Source of the DNA: Bacteroidota bacterium
GTDB lineage: Bacteria > Bacteroidota > Bacteroidia > UKL13-3
NCBI GenBank assembly: GCA_027484685.1
Contig: JAIXSO010000032.1
Span: forward strand, 309,951-373,950
DNA: 64,000 nt
Direction: 5' to 3'
Both the position numbers and the translations under genes were made by a program. A model generated the notes under the pieces. That model had not been told where the DNA came from. It worked only from the letters and a program-made list of their open reading frames with translations, and made no database searches. Shown piece by piece: positions 18,957-28,400 of this stretch (its first letter is position 1; each line of letters begins with the position of its first letter).

Positions 18957-19439
18957 CTAAAAGCAATTCCCTAGAATGGCTGCAATTTTTTCTAAATACA
19001 GTTTATCTGTTTCATCAAAATGAGCAAGATGCTCACTATCCACATCCAATACTGCAATTACTTGATTATTTTTAAAAATAGGAACCACTATTTCTGATTT
19101 ACTAGCACTGCTACAAGCTATGTGACCCGGAAATTCATCTACATTTGGAACAATAATTGTTTCGGCATTTTGCCAACAGGTACCACAAACACCTTTTCCA
19201 GGTAAAATGCTGGTACAAGCCACTGGCCCTTGAAAAGGACCCAAAATAAGTTTTTGATTTTTAACCAAATAAAAACCAACCCACCAAAAGTTAAAAACCT
19301 CTTTTAAAGCGGCTGAACAATTGGCTAGGTTGGCTATCAAATCATCAGAAGGTAATAGTAAGTGAGAAAGTTGAGGAAGTAATTGCTCATACTTTTCAGT
19401 TTTACTACTGTTTTCCGATATAAATATTGTTTCTGACAA
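18957..19439 (-). CDS. Free methionine-(R)-sulfoxide reductase (GAF domain)
   Basis: A single GAF domain of the fRMsr type. Counting from TTG 19439, Cys75, Cys85 and Cys109 have the same spacing (10 and 24) as Cys84/94/118 of the E. coli enzyme, within ACTSILPGKGVCGT and FPGHIACSSASKSEIVVP. The enzyme reduces free Met-R-sulfoxide. No ATG opens the frame. The TTG at 19439 lies one base past the upstream lipoprotein stop and gives 160 residues; a TTG at 19490 would overlap that gene by 50 bases and add a leucine-rich stretch. Confidence 0.85.
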   Translation of the reverse strand: MSETIFISENSSKTEKYEQLLPQLSHLLLPSDDLIANLANCSAALKEVFNFWWVGFYLVKNQKLILGPFQGPVACTSILPGKGVCGTCWQNAETIIVPNVDEFPGHIACSSASKSEIVVPIFKNNQVIAVLDVDSEHLAHFDETDKLYLEKIAAILGNCF

Positions 19440-19440
19440 G

Positions 19441-19671
19441 TTATTTTTTAGTAGTGTCAGCAGGAGCTGCAGCAGTTTCTGCACCAGCAACTTTATTAGT
19501 TTCTTCGCTTGGTCTTACACCATCGTTTCCACGGTTAGTTGAATAATCTTTTTTATCACCTTTGTACAATTCATTTGTCTCAAGGGTTTTAGCTGCTTCT
19601 TCTTGTCCGTAATGGCAAGCTGTTAAGCTTAAACTTGCTACTAAAGCTAAAGCAATAGTTAATTTCTTCAT
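19441..19671 (-). CDS. Small lipoprotein
   Basis: 76 residues from ATG 19671. MKKLTIALALVASLSLTAC is a textbook lipoprotein signal with the lipidated Cys at position 19. The mature 58 residues are charged and disordered-looking, ending in an Ala/Thr-rich AGAETAAAPADTTKK tail. Function is unknown. An in-frame start 39 bases upstream is possible but gives a poor signal peptide. The gene directly precedes the fRMsr gene. Confidence 0.75.
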   Translation of the reverse strand: MKKLTIALALVASLSLTACHYGQEEAAKTLETNELYKGDKKDYSTNRGNDGVRPSEETNKVAGAETAAAPADTTKK

Positions 19672-19835
19672 GGTAGTTTTTTTTAATATTTGGTGCGAAT
19701 ATAAAAGCATTTACAAATATTTTAAACAATTTTATTATGAGATTTTATAACTTTAAACAATTATTTATACGATGCCAATTTACAAAACATGTTAAAGCCA
19801 ATTTTTAGGCAATAAAAGCAGTTTTAAAATAAAAC

Positions 19836-19865
19836 TTGACTTTTTTTGATATAAGGTTACTTTTG
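19836..19865 (+). promoter_or_regulatory. Bacteroidota-type promoter of queA
   Basis: TTG (19836-19838), exactly 19 bases, then TACTTTTG (19858-19865) match the Bacteroidota sigma-A consensus perfectly. Transcription would start near 19872. Confidence 0.75.
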
Positions 19866-19876
19866 CAGTCCCAAAA

Positions 19877-19919
19877 TTTTAGTTTATTTAGCCTTAAAAC
19901 TGCATAAACAAAACTAAAA
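19877..19919 (+). promoter_or_regulatory. 5'-leader hairpin in front of queA
   Basis: Arms TTTTAGTTTATTTA and TAAACAAAACTAAAA pair with one bulge around a 14-base loop, starting about five bases after the predicted transcript start. It is all A/U pairs apart from two G-C-type positions, so stability is modest. No known riboswitch class was recognised. Confidence 0.35.
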
Positions 19920-19943
19920 CAACGGATTAACTTCTATTACATA

Positions 19944-20990
19944 ATGAAATTATCACAATTTAAGTTCAACATTACTGAATCAATGATTGCAAAACATCCT
20001 GCAGAAAACAGAGATGATGCAAAAATGATGGTGTTAGACAGAAAAAAACAAAAAATTGAACACAAAACTTTCAAAGACATTTTAAAATATTTTGGCGATG
20101 GCGATACATTTATCGTTAACAATACCAAAGTTTTCCCTGCTCGTTTGTATGGAAGTAAAGAAAAAACTGGTGCTCAAATTGAGGTTTTTTTATTGCGCGA
20201 ACTTAATAAAGAATCAAAATTATGGGATGTATTAGTTGATCCCGCTCGTAAAATACGTGTTGGTAACAAATTGTATTTTGGTAATGATGATTTAGTGGCC
20301 GAAGTAGTTGATAATACAACTTCTCGTGGCCGTACCATCCGTTTTTTACACGATGGTAGCGATGAAGAACTTTGGAAACTAATTGAAAAATTAGGTGAAA
20401 TGCCAATTCCAAAATACTTAAACCGCCCAGTTGAAAAATTAGACAAAGAAAGATTCAATACCATTTTTGCTAAAAATATTGGTGCTGTTATTCCTCCAAC
20501 TGCTGGATTACACTTTACTCGCGAATTAATGATGCGTTTAGAAATTAAAGGCGCTCAATTTGCTGAAGTTACCTTACATAATGGTTTAGGAGCTTTTAGG
20601 GCTGTTGAGGTTGAAGATTTAACCAAACATAAAATGGATTCGGAATACTTTAGCATTGGTGCCGAAACTGCAGGAATTGTTAACAAAGCTTTAGATAATA
20701 AAAAGAAAGTTATTGCTGTTGGAAATTCAGTAATGCGTGCCATTGAATCATCGGTTTCATCAAAAAACAGATTAAACCCTGAAACTAACTGGACAGATAA
20801 ATTTTTATTCCCTTACCACGATTTTAGAATTGCTAATTGCTTAATTACTAATTTTCATCCACCTGAAAGTACATTAATGATGGCTACTGCAGCCTTTGCT
20901 GATTTTGACTTTTTAATGGAAGCTTACAATGAAGCTATTAAACATAAATACAAATTTTTAGCTTATGGCGATGCCATGCTAATTATTTAA
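19944..20990 (+). CDS. queA: S-adenosylmethionine:tRNA ribosyltransferase-isomerase
   Basis: 348 residues, full length. QueA transfers the ribosyl part of AdoMet to 7-aminomethyl-7-deazaguanine in tRNA, the penultimate step to queuosine. Family motifs include the N-terminal [43 protein letters not shown], the conserved [19 protein letters not shown], a SEYFSI segment and the C-terminal [13 protein letters not shown]. It is a single-gene unit with its own promoter and a shared terminator downstream. Confidence 0.96.
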   Translation: MKLSQFKFNITESMIAKHPAENRDDAKMMVLDRKKQKIEHKTFKDILKYFGDGDTFIVNNTKVFPARLYGSKEKTGAQIEVFLLRELNKESKLWDVLVDPARKIRVGNKLYFGNDDLVAEVVDNTTSRGRTIRFLHDGSDEELWKLIEKLGEMPIPKYLNRPVEKLDKERFNTIFAKNIGAVIPPTAGLHFTRELMMRLEIKGAQFAEVTLHNGLGAFRAVEVEDLTKHKMDSEYFSIGAETAGIVNKALDNKKKVIAVGNSVMRAIESSVSSKNRLNPETNWTDKFLFPYHDFRIANCLITNFHPPESTLMMATAAFADFDFLMEAYNEAIKHKYKFLAYGDAMLII

Positions 20991-21012
20991 TCATCAAAAA
21001 TTTAAATAAAAT

Positions 21013-21051
21013 AAAAAGAGGAATTTACTTAATGTGAATTCCTCTTTTTTT
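21013..21051. terminator. Bidirectional terminator between queA and rimM
   Basis: Stem AAAAAGAGGAATT / AATTCCTCTTTTT with a 13-base loop and T-runs on both strands, between convergent genes. Confidence 0.85.
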
Positions 21052-21083
21052 ATGGTATAAATAAAATTTTTAATTAGCTGCTT

Positions 21084-21587
21084 TTAAATTAACCCTTCGG
21101 GCAATTTTAAATAAATGGTTTGTTTTTCGTGGTCTATTTCATCAATAAAATCATCCACTGCAGGAATTAATACTTCGGTAAACTGATAAGTAGTTTGAAA
21201 CAAAACTTGGCTTGGCATTTCTACCATTTCTTCTAATTGGCCAATGGTTCCTTTTTCTAAATCAATTAAAGTATAACCAATTATACTTTCATCAATTTGT
21301 TTTTTACTTTTTACTGCTTTGGTAGAATAGTAGTAAATTTTTCTACCTACAAAATCTTGTACTGACTCAATAGTATTGTAATCGCGAATTTTAACCAGAT
21401 ACTCATTAGGAAGCAATTCTCTACATTGTTCCATAAAAAAAGGAACAGGCTTTTGATTGAAATCAATCATAACCCATTCCTTTTGTTTTAATTTCTGATT
21501 AGCTTCTAATCTTAATTCGCCTGATGTACCATGCGTTTTAGCAACAGTACCAATTACTATGAAGTCTTTTAATTGTAACGACTTCAT
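21084..21587 (-). CDS. rimM: Ribosome maturation factor RimM
   Basis: 167 residues. The N-terminal barrel starts with the family signature IGTVAKTHGTSGELR and the C-terminal PRC-barrel domain contains GYTLIDLEKGTIGQLEEM and VLIPAVDDFIDEID. RimM assists maturation of the 30S head. It lies 8 bases downstream of rpsP, its usual partner in bacteria. Confidence 0.95.
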   Translation of the reverse strand: MKSLQLKDFIVIGTVAKTHGTSGELRLEANQKLKQKEWVMIDFNQKPVPFFMEQCRELLPNEYLVKIRDYNTIESVQDFVGRKIYYYSTKAVKSKKQIDESIIGYTLIDLEKGTIGQLEEMVEMPSQVLFQTTYQFTEVLIPAVDDFIDEIDHEKQTIYLKLPEGLI

Positions 21588-21595
21588 AAATAATA

Positions 21596-22153
21596 TTACT
21601 CAGCTGAGTCTGTTGCTTCTTCAATAGTAGCTGGCTCTTCAGCAGCAGCAACTTCAGTAGCTTCGTTAGCAGCAGCACTTGCAGCAGCATCTAAAGCAGC
21701 TTGTTTTTCAGCTATTTTAGCAGCACGAGCAGCATTAGCTTTAGCTTCAGCAGCCAAACGAGCTGTTAAAGTTTCAGATAATTTTGATGATTCTTTTGAA
21801 ACGTGAGCCGCAACTTTTGCATTTTTATCATCCAACCATTTTGCTAATTTAGCATCTGCTTGTTCTTGAGTTAATGCGCCTTTACGGATACCAGCGTTTA
21901 AATGACGTTGTAATAAAACACCTTTGTAAGAAAGGATTGCACGAACTGTATCAGTTGGTTGCGCACCGTTCTCAAGCCATTTAATAGCTCTTTCGTTGTT
22001 TAATTCAATGGTTGCAGGAACGGTTTGTGGTTTATATGAACCAATTAGTTCAATAAACTTACCATCTCTGGGTGCACGAGCATCAGCCACAACTATGTGG
22101 TAATAAGGTGCTTGTTTGCGTCCATGACGCTGTAATCTGATTTTTACTGACAT
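21596..22153 (-). CDS. rpsP: 30S ribosomal protein S16 with long Ala/Glu-rich C-terminal extension
   Basis: 185 residues, about twice the usual length. The first ~80 residues are a normal S16 core ([30 protein letters not shown]). A connecting segment follows, then a tail from about residue 125 made almost only of Ala, Glu, Lys and Thr that ends acidic (EEATDSAE). Long S16 tails are common in Bacteroidota, and their role is not established. It is the first gene of the rpsP-rimM pair. Confidence 0.95.
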   Translation of the reverse strand: MSVKIRLQRHGRKQAPYYHIVVADARAPRDGKFIELIGSYKPQTVPATIELNNERAIKWLENGAQPTDTVRAILSYKGVLLQRHLNAGIRKGALTQEQADAKLAKWLDDKNAKVAAHVSKESSKLSETLTARLAAEAKANAARAAKIAEKQAALDAAASAAANEATEVAAAEEPATIEEATDSAE

Positions 22154-22205
22154 TTTTTTAAATTAATTAAATTTATGTGGTTACCATTTAAAATTAAACG
22201 GGCTG

Positions 22206-22235
22206 CAAATATCTTGATTTTTAGGTAGAAACCAA
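22206..22235 (-). promoter_or_regulatory. Promoter of rpsP-rimM
   Basis: On the minus strand, TTG (22235-22233), 19 bases, then GATATTTG (22213-22206), one mismatch from TAnnTTTG, 53 bases before the rpsP start. Confidence 0.6.
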
Positions 22236-22253
22236 ATCTATTTACAATATTTT

Positions 22254-23192
22254 TTATGCGTTGGTTAATACTTTTTCTAAAATGCGAGCAGCTACTTCTT
22301 CCATTGGGTTTTCTCTGTCTAACAATGGATTGATTTCGGTTATTTCAAAAGCTACGGTTTTAGGGTGATTGATTAAGGCTTTTAGTAAAAAAACTGCCTC
22401 ATTTTCGCTCAATCCATTGGGAACTGGAGTACCTGTTCCAATTGAAATATTAGGGTCTAAACTATCTACATCAAACGAAACATAAATTAAATCGCAATCG
22501 TTTAACTGCGCTAATGTTTTATTTAAAATAGCTTCAATACCTGTTTCAATGCGGGTTTGAGGTGTAAAAAAGGTAATATTTTTATTTTGTAATAAAATTT
22601 CTTCATCTTCTTCAAAATCGCGTAGGTCAATAAAAACCAAATCGCTAGGCAATACTTTGGGTGCAATTTTTTTGCTACCTAAATGTACTAAATTTTGCCA
22701 AAGTTTAATGGATTCTTCGTCAACTTCATTTGCATCTTCTACCAAATCGTTAACTGCTAACGCAGCTGCCAATGGCATTCCATGCATATTGCCACTTGGA
22801 GTTGAATACGGACTATGTAAGTCGGCATGTGCATCAATCCAAACAATGCCTATACGCTTATCGCTATAAAAGTTTTTAATGGCCGAAATTCCAGCACAAC
22901 CATTACTGTGATCGCCACTGATGATAAATGGAAATAAGTTTTTGGTTAATACTTTCTCAATGGCATCTACTGCCAATTGCTGAACTTCGTAAATTGATTC
23001 AATATTTTTATTGAAAGGATGTTCCGTATTTTCTTCTAAATCGTCAGCTACAATACGAATATTATCAGCTTGAGATAATGATGGAACATTATTTTTTTTG
23101 ATTAAATTAATCAGTGCCTGAGGACCAAGCTTGGCTCCTTTTTTCCCTGCACCGAAATCAGATTCAATGGTTATTATTTCTACACTTCGCAC
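22254..23192 (-). CDS. Arginase family ureohydrolase
   Basis: 312 residues. Manganese-binding motifs are present: GDHS (slightly unusual, followed by NGCAG instead of the common IAxG), WIDAHADLHSP and SFDVDSLDP, plus SGNMHGMPLA and the C-terminal FEITEINPLLD. The arrangement fits arginase (arginine to ornithine and urea) better than agmatinase, but substrate choice cannot be proved from sequence. The start is GTG at 23192, since no ATG fits the family N-terminus. An arginase could supply ornithine to the SpeD-like pathway elsewhere in the window; this is speculation. Confidence 0.85.
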   Translation of the reverse strand: MRSVEIITIESDFGAGKKGAKLGPQALINLIKKNNVPSLSQADNIRIVADDLEENTEHPFNKNIESIYEVQQLAVDAIEKVLTKNLFPFIISGDHSNGCAGISAIKNFYSDKRIGIVWIDAHADLHSPYSTPSGNMHGMPLAAALAVNDLVEDANEVDEESIKLWQNLVHLGSKKIAPKVLPSDLVFIDLRDFEEDEEILLQNKNITFFTPQTRIETGIEAILNKTLAQLNDCDLIYVSFDVDSLDPNISIGTGTPVPNGLSENEAVFLLKALINHPKTVAFEITEINPLLDRENPMEEVAARILEKVLTNA

Positions 23193-23218
23193 AAAGTTTT
23201 TTGGATGGTGAACGCTTG

Positions 23219-23249
23219 CGAAAGTATGATTACAAGCTTACATAGCCAA
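23219..23249 (-). promoter_or_regulatory. Possible promoter of the arginase gene
   Basis: Minus strand: TTG (23249-23247), 20 bases, TACTTTCG (23226-23219), one mismatch from TAnnTTTG. It lies 27 bases before the GTG start. Confidence 0.45.
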
Positions 23250-23365
23250 ATTTATTATTTAAAAACCTATTTGAAGCTTTGATAACTAACTAATTACAGT
23301 ATTTCACCTATAAAAAATGCAATATATTGATTACCAATTACTTAAATACAAAAAACTAATAATAA

Positions 23366-23542
23366 CTACTTATCTAAACTGTCTTCAATTTTACGTAATT
23401 TGGTTTCGCATAACTTAACCAAAGTTTTGGCTTCCACTAGTTTTTGCGAAAGTGTTTCTAAATCTATTTCATTGTTTTCCATTTGCGCTACCATTTCCTC
23501 TAATTTTTGTTGCGCTTGGCTGTATGTTATTTCTTGATTCAT
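23366..23542 (-). CDS. xseB: Exodeoxyribonuclease VII small subunit
   Basis: 58 residues, MNQEITYSQAQQKLEEMVAQ at the start, then an ENNEIDLETLSQKLVEA-type helix and KLCETKLRKIEDSL at the end. This matches XseB, a short helical subunit that regulates the large subunit. It lies 92 bases downstream of xseA on the same strand. The intervening DNA is a low-complexity repeat. Confidence 0.9.
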   Translation of the reverse strand: MNQEITYSQAQQKLEEMVAQMENNEIDLETLSQKLVEAKTLVKLCETKLRKIEDSLDK

Positions 23543-23640
23543 GTTTTATTTATTGATTTTTGATTTGGTGATTTATTGATTTTATTGTTGGATTGTTGAA
23601 TTGTTTTATTGCTGAATTGTCAATTGCTCATTGTCTATTG
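23543..23640. repeat. Low-complexity repeat between xseA and xseB
   Basis: T-rich direct repetition of TTGATTT/TTATTG words and CAATTGCTCATTGTCTATTG. Its edge includes the xseA stop codon. It is related in style to the repeats at 41830-41900 and 42460-42630. Confidence 0.6.
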
Positions 23641-24765
23641 AACCTCCGAAATTACACTTACAATTTTAGTATCTTTAATAAAAGTTTCTACCTCATCGCC
23701 AGCCTTTAACTGATTGGCATTGCTCACAATTTTATTATTTAATTTAACCAAAGCATATCCTTTTTTCAAAACATTTTCGGGGTCTAAACTTTGCAACAAA
23801 CGTTTTAAATTAACCAAGTTTTGTTTGGCTCTGTCTATTTTCAAAGCAATGGTTTGTTCTATTTGGTTAAACTGATATAACAAATTATTTTCAAACATAA
23901 AATTATGGTCAACTATGTGAGCTGCAACTTTGGTAGGTGTTTTTAATTGGCGCGCCATCAAATCAACAATAGAAGTGTTTCTATCATGACCAATACCGGT
24001 AAAAACTGGAATATGGTAAAAGGCTACTAACTTAGCCAATTCGTATTGCTCAAAAGGTTTAAAATCGGTTTCGCTACCTCCTCCCCTTACCATAGCCACA
24101 CAGTCATAATCAATATTGCTTGCAAATATTTGCTCAAATTGTTTGATGATGTTTTCGTGTGCATTATCACCTTGAATTTGGCATAAATATTCATCTACTT
24201 TAAAAGCATAACCATAATTATTATTCAGTAACTCATTTTTAAAATCGCGCTGTCCATCGCTGTTATGCGCAGTAATTAAAGCAATTTTTTGAATAACAAT
24301 GGGTAATTTTAAACGTTTATTTGGGGTAAAATATTGCTCATCGTCTTTTATAATTTGTCCATTGCTTTCATCCACCAAGCGTTTTAAAGTGGCTTGTTTT
24401 TGTAGTTCTATTTGTCCTAAAGCAAAGCTGTTATCAATTTCTAATACATCGAAACTTAAACCGTATTTGATGCTGTATTTAACTTTTACCTTACAAACTA
24501 TTTGCAATCCGTTGGTAAAAGGCTGTTGGGTTAAACGTTCAAATTGTTCAATAAACACATAGCCTTGAGTCCAAGCAGTGGCTTTCATTTCTGCTATAAT
24601 TTGCTCGTCTTTTTTTTCAATTAATTTCAAAAAACACCACCGTTTAGATTCATACTTTTTCACATCAGTAATTTCGGCTTTAATCCAAAAGGTTTGGTAG
24701 CCAAACTGACTTTGTAAAGTTTCGTCTATTTTATAAAGTAATTGCGAAAGGTTGATGGATTGCAT
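23635..24765 (-). CDS. xseA: Exodeoxyribonuclease VII large subunit
   Basis: 376 residues. An N-terminal OB-fold (FWIKAEITDVKKYESKRWCFLKLIE) binds single-stranded DNA. The catalytic core has the GGGSETDFKPFEQYELAKLV and FTGIGHDRNTSIVDLMA motifs, and the C-terminus has KGYALVK. It is shorter than the ~450-residue E. coli enzyme, mostly in the helical arm between core and tail. The last codons run into a dispersed repeat that provides the stop. With xseB it should form exonuclease VII. Confidence 0.93.
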   Translation of the reverse strand: MQSINLSQLLYKIDETLQSQFGYQTFWIKAEITDVKKYESKRWCFLKLIEKKDEQIIAEMKATAWTQGYVFIEQFERLTQQPFTNGLQIVCKVKVKYSIKYGLSFDVLEIDNSFALGQIELQKQATLKRLVDESNGQIIKDDEQYFTPNKRLKLPIVIQKIALITAHNSDGQRDFKNELLNNNYGYAFKVDEYLCQIQGDNAHENIIKQFEQIFASNIDYDCVAMVRGGGSETDFKPFEQYELAKLVAFYHIPVFTGIGHDRNTSIVDLMARQLKTPTKVAAHIVDHNFMFENNLLYQFNQIEQTIALKIDRAKQNLVNLKRLLQSLDPENVLKKGYALVKLNNKIVSNANQLKAGDEVETFIKDTKIVSVISEVQ

Positions 24766-25403
24766 TTAATTATTTGTTGATTTAGCGATTTTTGATTTGT
24801 TGATTGCTAATTAAGCAGGACGTAATTGATTTAAAGATTTCAAAGTTAAAAGATTTGTTGGATTGTGGAAATGGATTTTAGTTTATAGATGATGGAATAT
24901 GGCTTCTAGCATTTGGTTTGTAGTCTATGGACGATAGACGATAGGGTAATTGTGAAGAATGCGAATAACTTGGAAATTAGCGGAGAGGACTGGGAGACTA
25001 GAGGAAAGGACTTGAAAGAGCGCGGAGAGGACTTGAAAGAGTGTGGAGAGGACTTGAAGTCTCGCGGATAGCAATTTAAATGTCATAGAGAGAACTTGAA
25101 AGGGCACGGAAAGGACTTGAAGACTCGTGGAGAGGACTTAGAAAAGTATGGAGGAGACTGGGCTAAATATTTTGTACACTACTTTAGATTTTAATTAACT
25201 GCATATGATAATAGTTTTTTTCTATTAAATTAACTTATGGAAACGCTTAAATATACAAAGCAAAAGCATTTCTATTAAACATCATTAAAATTTAAATTGG
25301 TGATAAATGAGGTATTATTAAATTTGAATGGTAAAAAAATATAAATTCAATACTTTTTTAAAATGAAAGAATGAAAGTATTCAAATAGTGAAAACAATAA
25401 AAT
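24766..25403. other. Gene-free region with a minisatellite
   Basis: 638 bases without a supportable gene. The left part is T-rich low-complexity DNA (TTGTTGATTTAGCGATTTTTG style), the middle is a 21-bp tandem repeat (24961-25170), and the right part is AT-rich leader sequence of the next gene. No tRNA, terminator or promoter motif was convincing. Confidence 0.7.
24961..25170. repeat. 21-bp minisatellite, about nine to ten units
   Basis: Units begin at 24961 (degenerate), 24982, 25003, 25024, 25045, 25066, 25087, 25108, 25129 and a partial one at 25150. The best units read GGAGAGGACTTGAAAGAGCG plus one base. The period is exactly seven codons, but the only open frame with good codons has an internal TAG in the 25066 unit and no start, so I treat it as non-coding. 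Confidence 0.9.
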
Positions 25404-28400
25404 ATGAATTCAATGATAAAATTAATTACAAGTTCAACAAATCAATCTGAATTGGACTTAAAGACTAAAAAAGTACAAACAATTACATTATTTAGAATGC
25501 TTCTGTTGTTTGGTTTTATATTTAGTACGCAATTTGTGATTGCGCAACCTACCATTACTTCTTTTGCACCTACAAGCGGAAAGGTTGGTGATACAATAAC
25601 CATAAACGGTACAAATTTTAACGCTACTGCTGCAAATAATGTGATATTTTTCGGAGCTACAAGGGCAACGGTAATAGCAGCAAAAGCCACAAATTTAACA
25701 GTAACAGTGCCTATAGGTGCAACTTTTGCACCGATTACGGTATTGAACTCAGCTACTGGTTTATCAGCTTACAGCACTCAATTTTTCAACTCAATATTTA
25801 GCCCTAACAAAGGCAGTTTTACTCCTAATGATTTAGCAGAAAAGACAGATTTTGCAACAGGGCCAGAACCTTATTTAGTAGCAATTGGCGATATTGATGG
25901 AGATGGTAAACCTGATTTGGCAATAGCTAATTATGGGGGTGGTAGTGGAAATACTGTTTCAGTATTGCGAAATACAAGCAGCATTGATTCTGTAAGTTTT
26001 GCAACTAAGGTTGATTTTACTACAGGTTCTGATCCAATGTCAGTAGCAATTGGCGATATTGATGGCGATGGAAAACCTGACTTAGCCATAGCTAATAGTG
26101 CCAGTAATTCTGTTTCTGTTTTACGTAATACTTCTAGTATTGGTATAGTAAATTTTGCTACTAAGTTAGATTTTACAACAGGCATAGCTCCGGTATCATT
26201 AAGCATTGGTGATATAGATGGAAATGGTAAACCTGATTTGGCAGTAGTTAATTATTCAAGCAATGTAGTTTCTGTATATCGAAATACAAGTAATAGTGGT
26301 AATGTTAGTTTTGCATCAAAGGTCAACTTTACAACAGGTTCAGGACCAAAATCAGTAGTAATTGGTGATTTAGATGGAGATAAAAAGCCTGATTTAGCAG
26401 TTGCTAATGCTAAAGAAAATACAATTTCTATATTTCGTAATACAGGCAATGGTGGAACAATTATTTTTGACCCAAAAGTGGATTTAGGAGCGAGCAATGG
26501 TCCTTCTACGATAGCTATTGGCGATTTGGACGGAGATTCTAAGTCAGATATGGCAATATCTAATGACGGTGGTACTGTTTCTATATTTAGAAATACTGGA
26601 AGTATTGGTAATATTAGTTTTGCAACATATTTAGATTATACAACAGGTACATCATATTCTTATGATTTAGCCATTGGTGATTTAGATGGAGATGGCAAGC
26701 CTGATTTGGCAATAGCTAACTTTATCAACTATAATTTTTCAGTAATGCGAAATATAAGTAGCAGGGGAACAATTAGTTTTGCTAATAAGATAGATTTTAC
26801 AACTGGCGATTATCCTAAATCAATAGCTATTGGTGATTTAGATGGAGATGGTAAACCTGATTTGGCAATATCAATTGCAGGTGATAGAATTGTTTCTATA
26901 TTTCGTAATAACCCTCAACCTAATCCACCCTCAATAATATCCTTTACCCCTAAAAGTGGTGAAGTAGGCTCTAAAATTACTTTATTAGGAAAAGGTTTTA
27001 ATACTATCCCTACCAATAATATAGTGTTTATAGGTGCAACTAAAGCATTAGTAAGTTTAGCTACAGATACTAGTTTATCCATAATAGCTCCAACAGGTGC
27101 TACTTATGGATTAATAACTGTATTAAACAAAATCACCAATTTAGCCGCATATAGTTCACAGTTTTTCAACCCAATATTTAGTCCTAATAAAAGTAGTATA
27201 ACTTCTGCTGATATAGCAACAAAGGTAGATTTTAAAACAGATACAATTCCAAGTTCTATAGCCATAGGCGATATAGATGGAGATGGCAAACCTGATATAG
27301 TTATAGTTAATAATAAAACTAATTCTATTTCTGTTTTACGTAATACTGGTTCCGCTGGTAATGTTAGTTTTGCCAAAAAGGTAGATTTTGTTGTTGGATC
27401 CATTCCAGAATCAGTAGCGATTAGCGATTTAGATGGAGACGGAAAACTTGATTTGGCAGTCACAAATAGTAATGAAAGAACAGTTTCTATTTTACGTAAT
27501 ATAGGCAAAAGTGATTCAATAAACTTTGCTACAAAGTTAGATTTTACAACTGGTTCATACCCAAGTTCAATAGCCATTGCAGATTTAGATGGAGATGGTA
27601 GGCCTGATTTAGCAATAACAAATATAGGGAGTAATGATGTTTCTATTTTACGTAATACAAGCAGAGGTGAAATCATTAGTTTTGATGTTAATTTTGGCTG
27701 TTTAACGGGGAAAAAACCAACTTCTGTGGCAATAGGAGATTTAGATGGAGATGGTAAGCTTGATTTAGCAGTAGCAAATGCAGAATTTAGCGGTAGTGTT
27801 TCTGTACTGAGAAATAAGAGCAGCATAGGTACATTTAACTTTGATGTAAAAGTGGACTTTGTTGCTGGCTCAGGTTCTCAATCAATAGTTATTGGAGATT
27901 TAGATGGAGATAATAAGCCTGATTTAGCAATAGCAAATAATTATAGTAATAATGTTTCGGTATTACGCAATATGTGTAGTATTGGTACAATCAATTATGC
28001 TAACAAGTTAGATTTTCCAACAAATATATATCCATGGTCTATTGCGATAGGTGATATTAATGGAGACAAGAAGCTTGATTTGGCCACTGCTCATATAGGT
28101 GCTAATTCTAGTATTAACACTGTTTCTGTTTTAGGCAATACCAGCAACATAGGTAATGTAAATTTTGCTACAATGTTATTTTTGGGAACTGGCTCAGATC
28201 CTAGATCAATAGCCATTGGTGATTTAAACGGAGATGGTAAGCCTGATTTGGCAGTAGCAAATAGTAGTAGCAACTCTGCTTCTGTATTACGCAATTTATC
28301 ACCAACTATTGGAATAAATGAATTGAAATTAAACAACCAAGTACTTATTTATCCAAATCCATTTAACGAAACCATATTTATTTCATTGCTCAATAATTCA

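Noticed and set aside
24925..25107. 60-residue minus-strand open frame with heptad repeats
   Set aside because: It is the reverse reading of the 21-bp minisatellite, with no conserved start context or neighbours.
24961..25170. Possible CRISPR array at the minisatellite
   Set aside because: Units are directly adjacent without spacers.
27104..27826. Long open frame on the minus strand opposite the FG-GAP repeats
   Set aside because: It mirrors the repetitive plus-strand gene codon by codon; several such frames (25442-26497, 28091-28336) appear for the same reason and have no independent start context.
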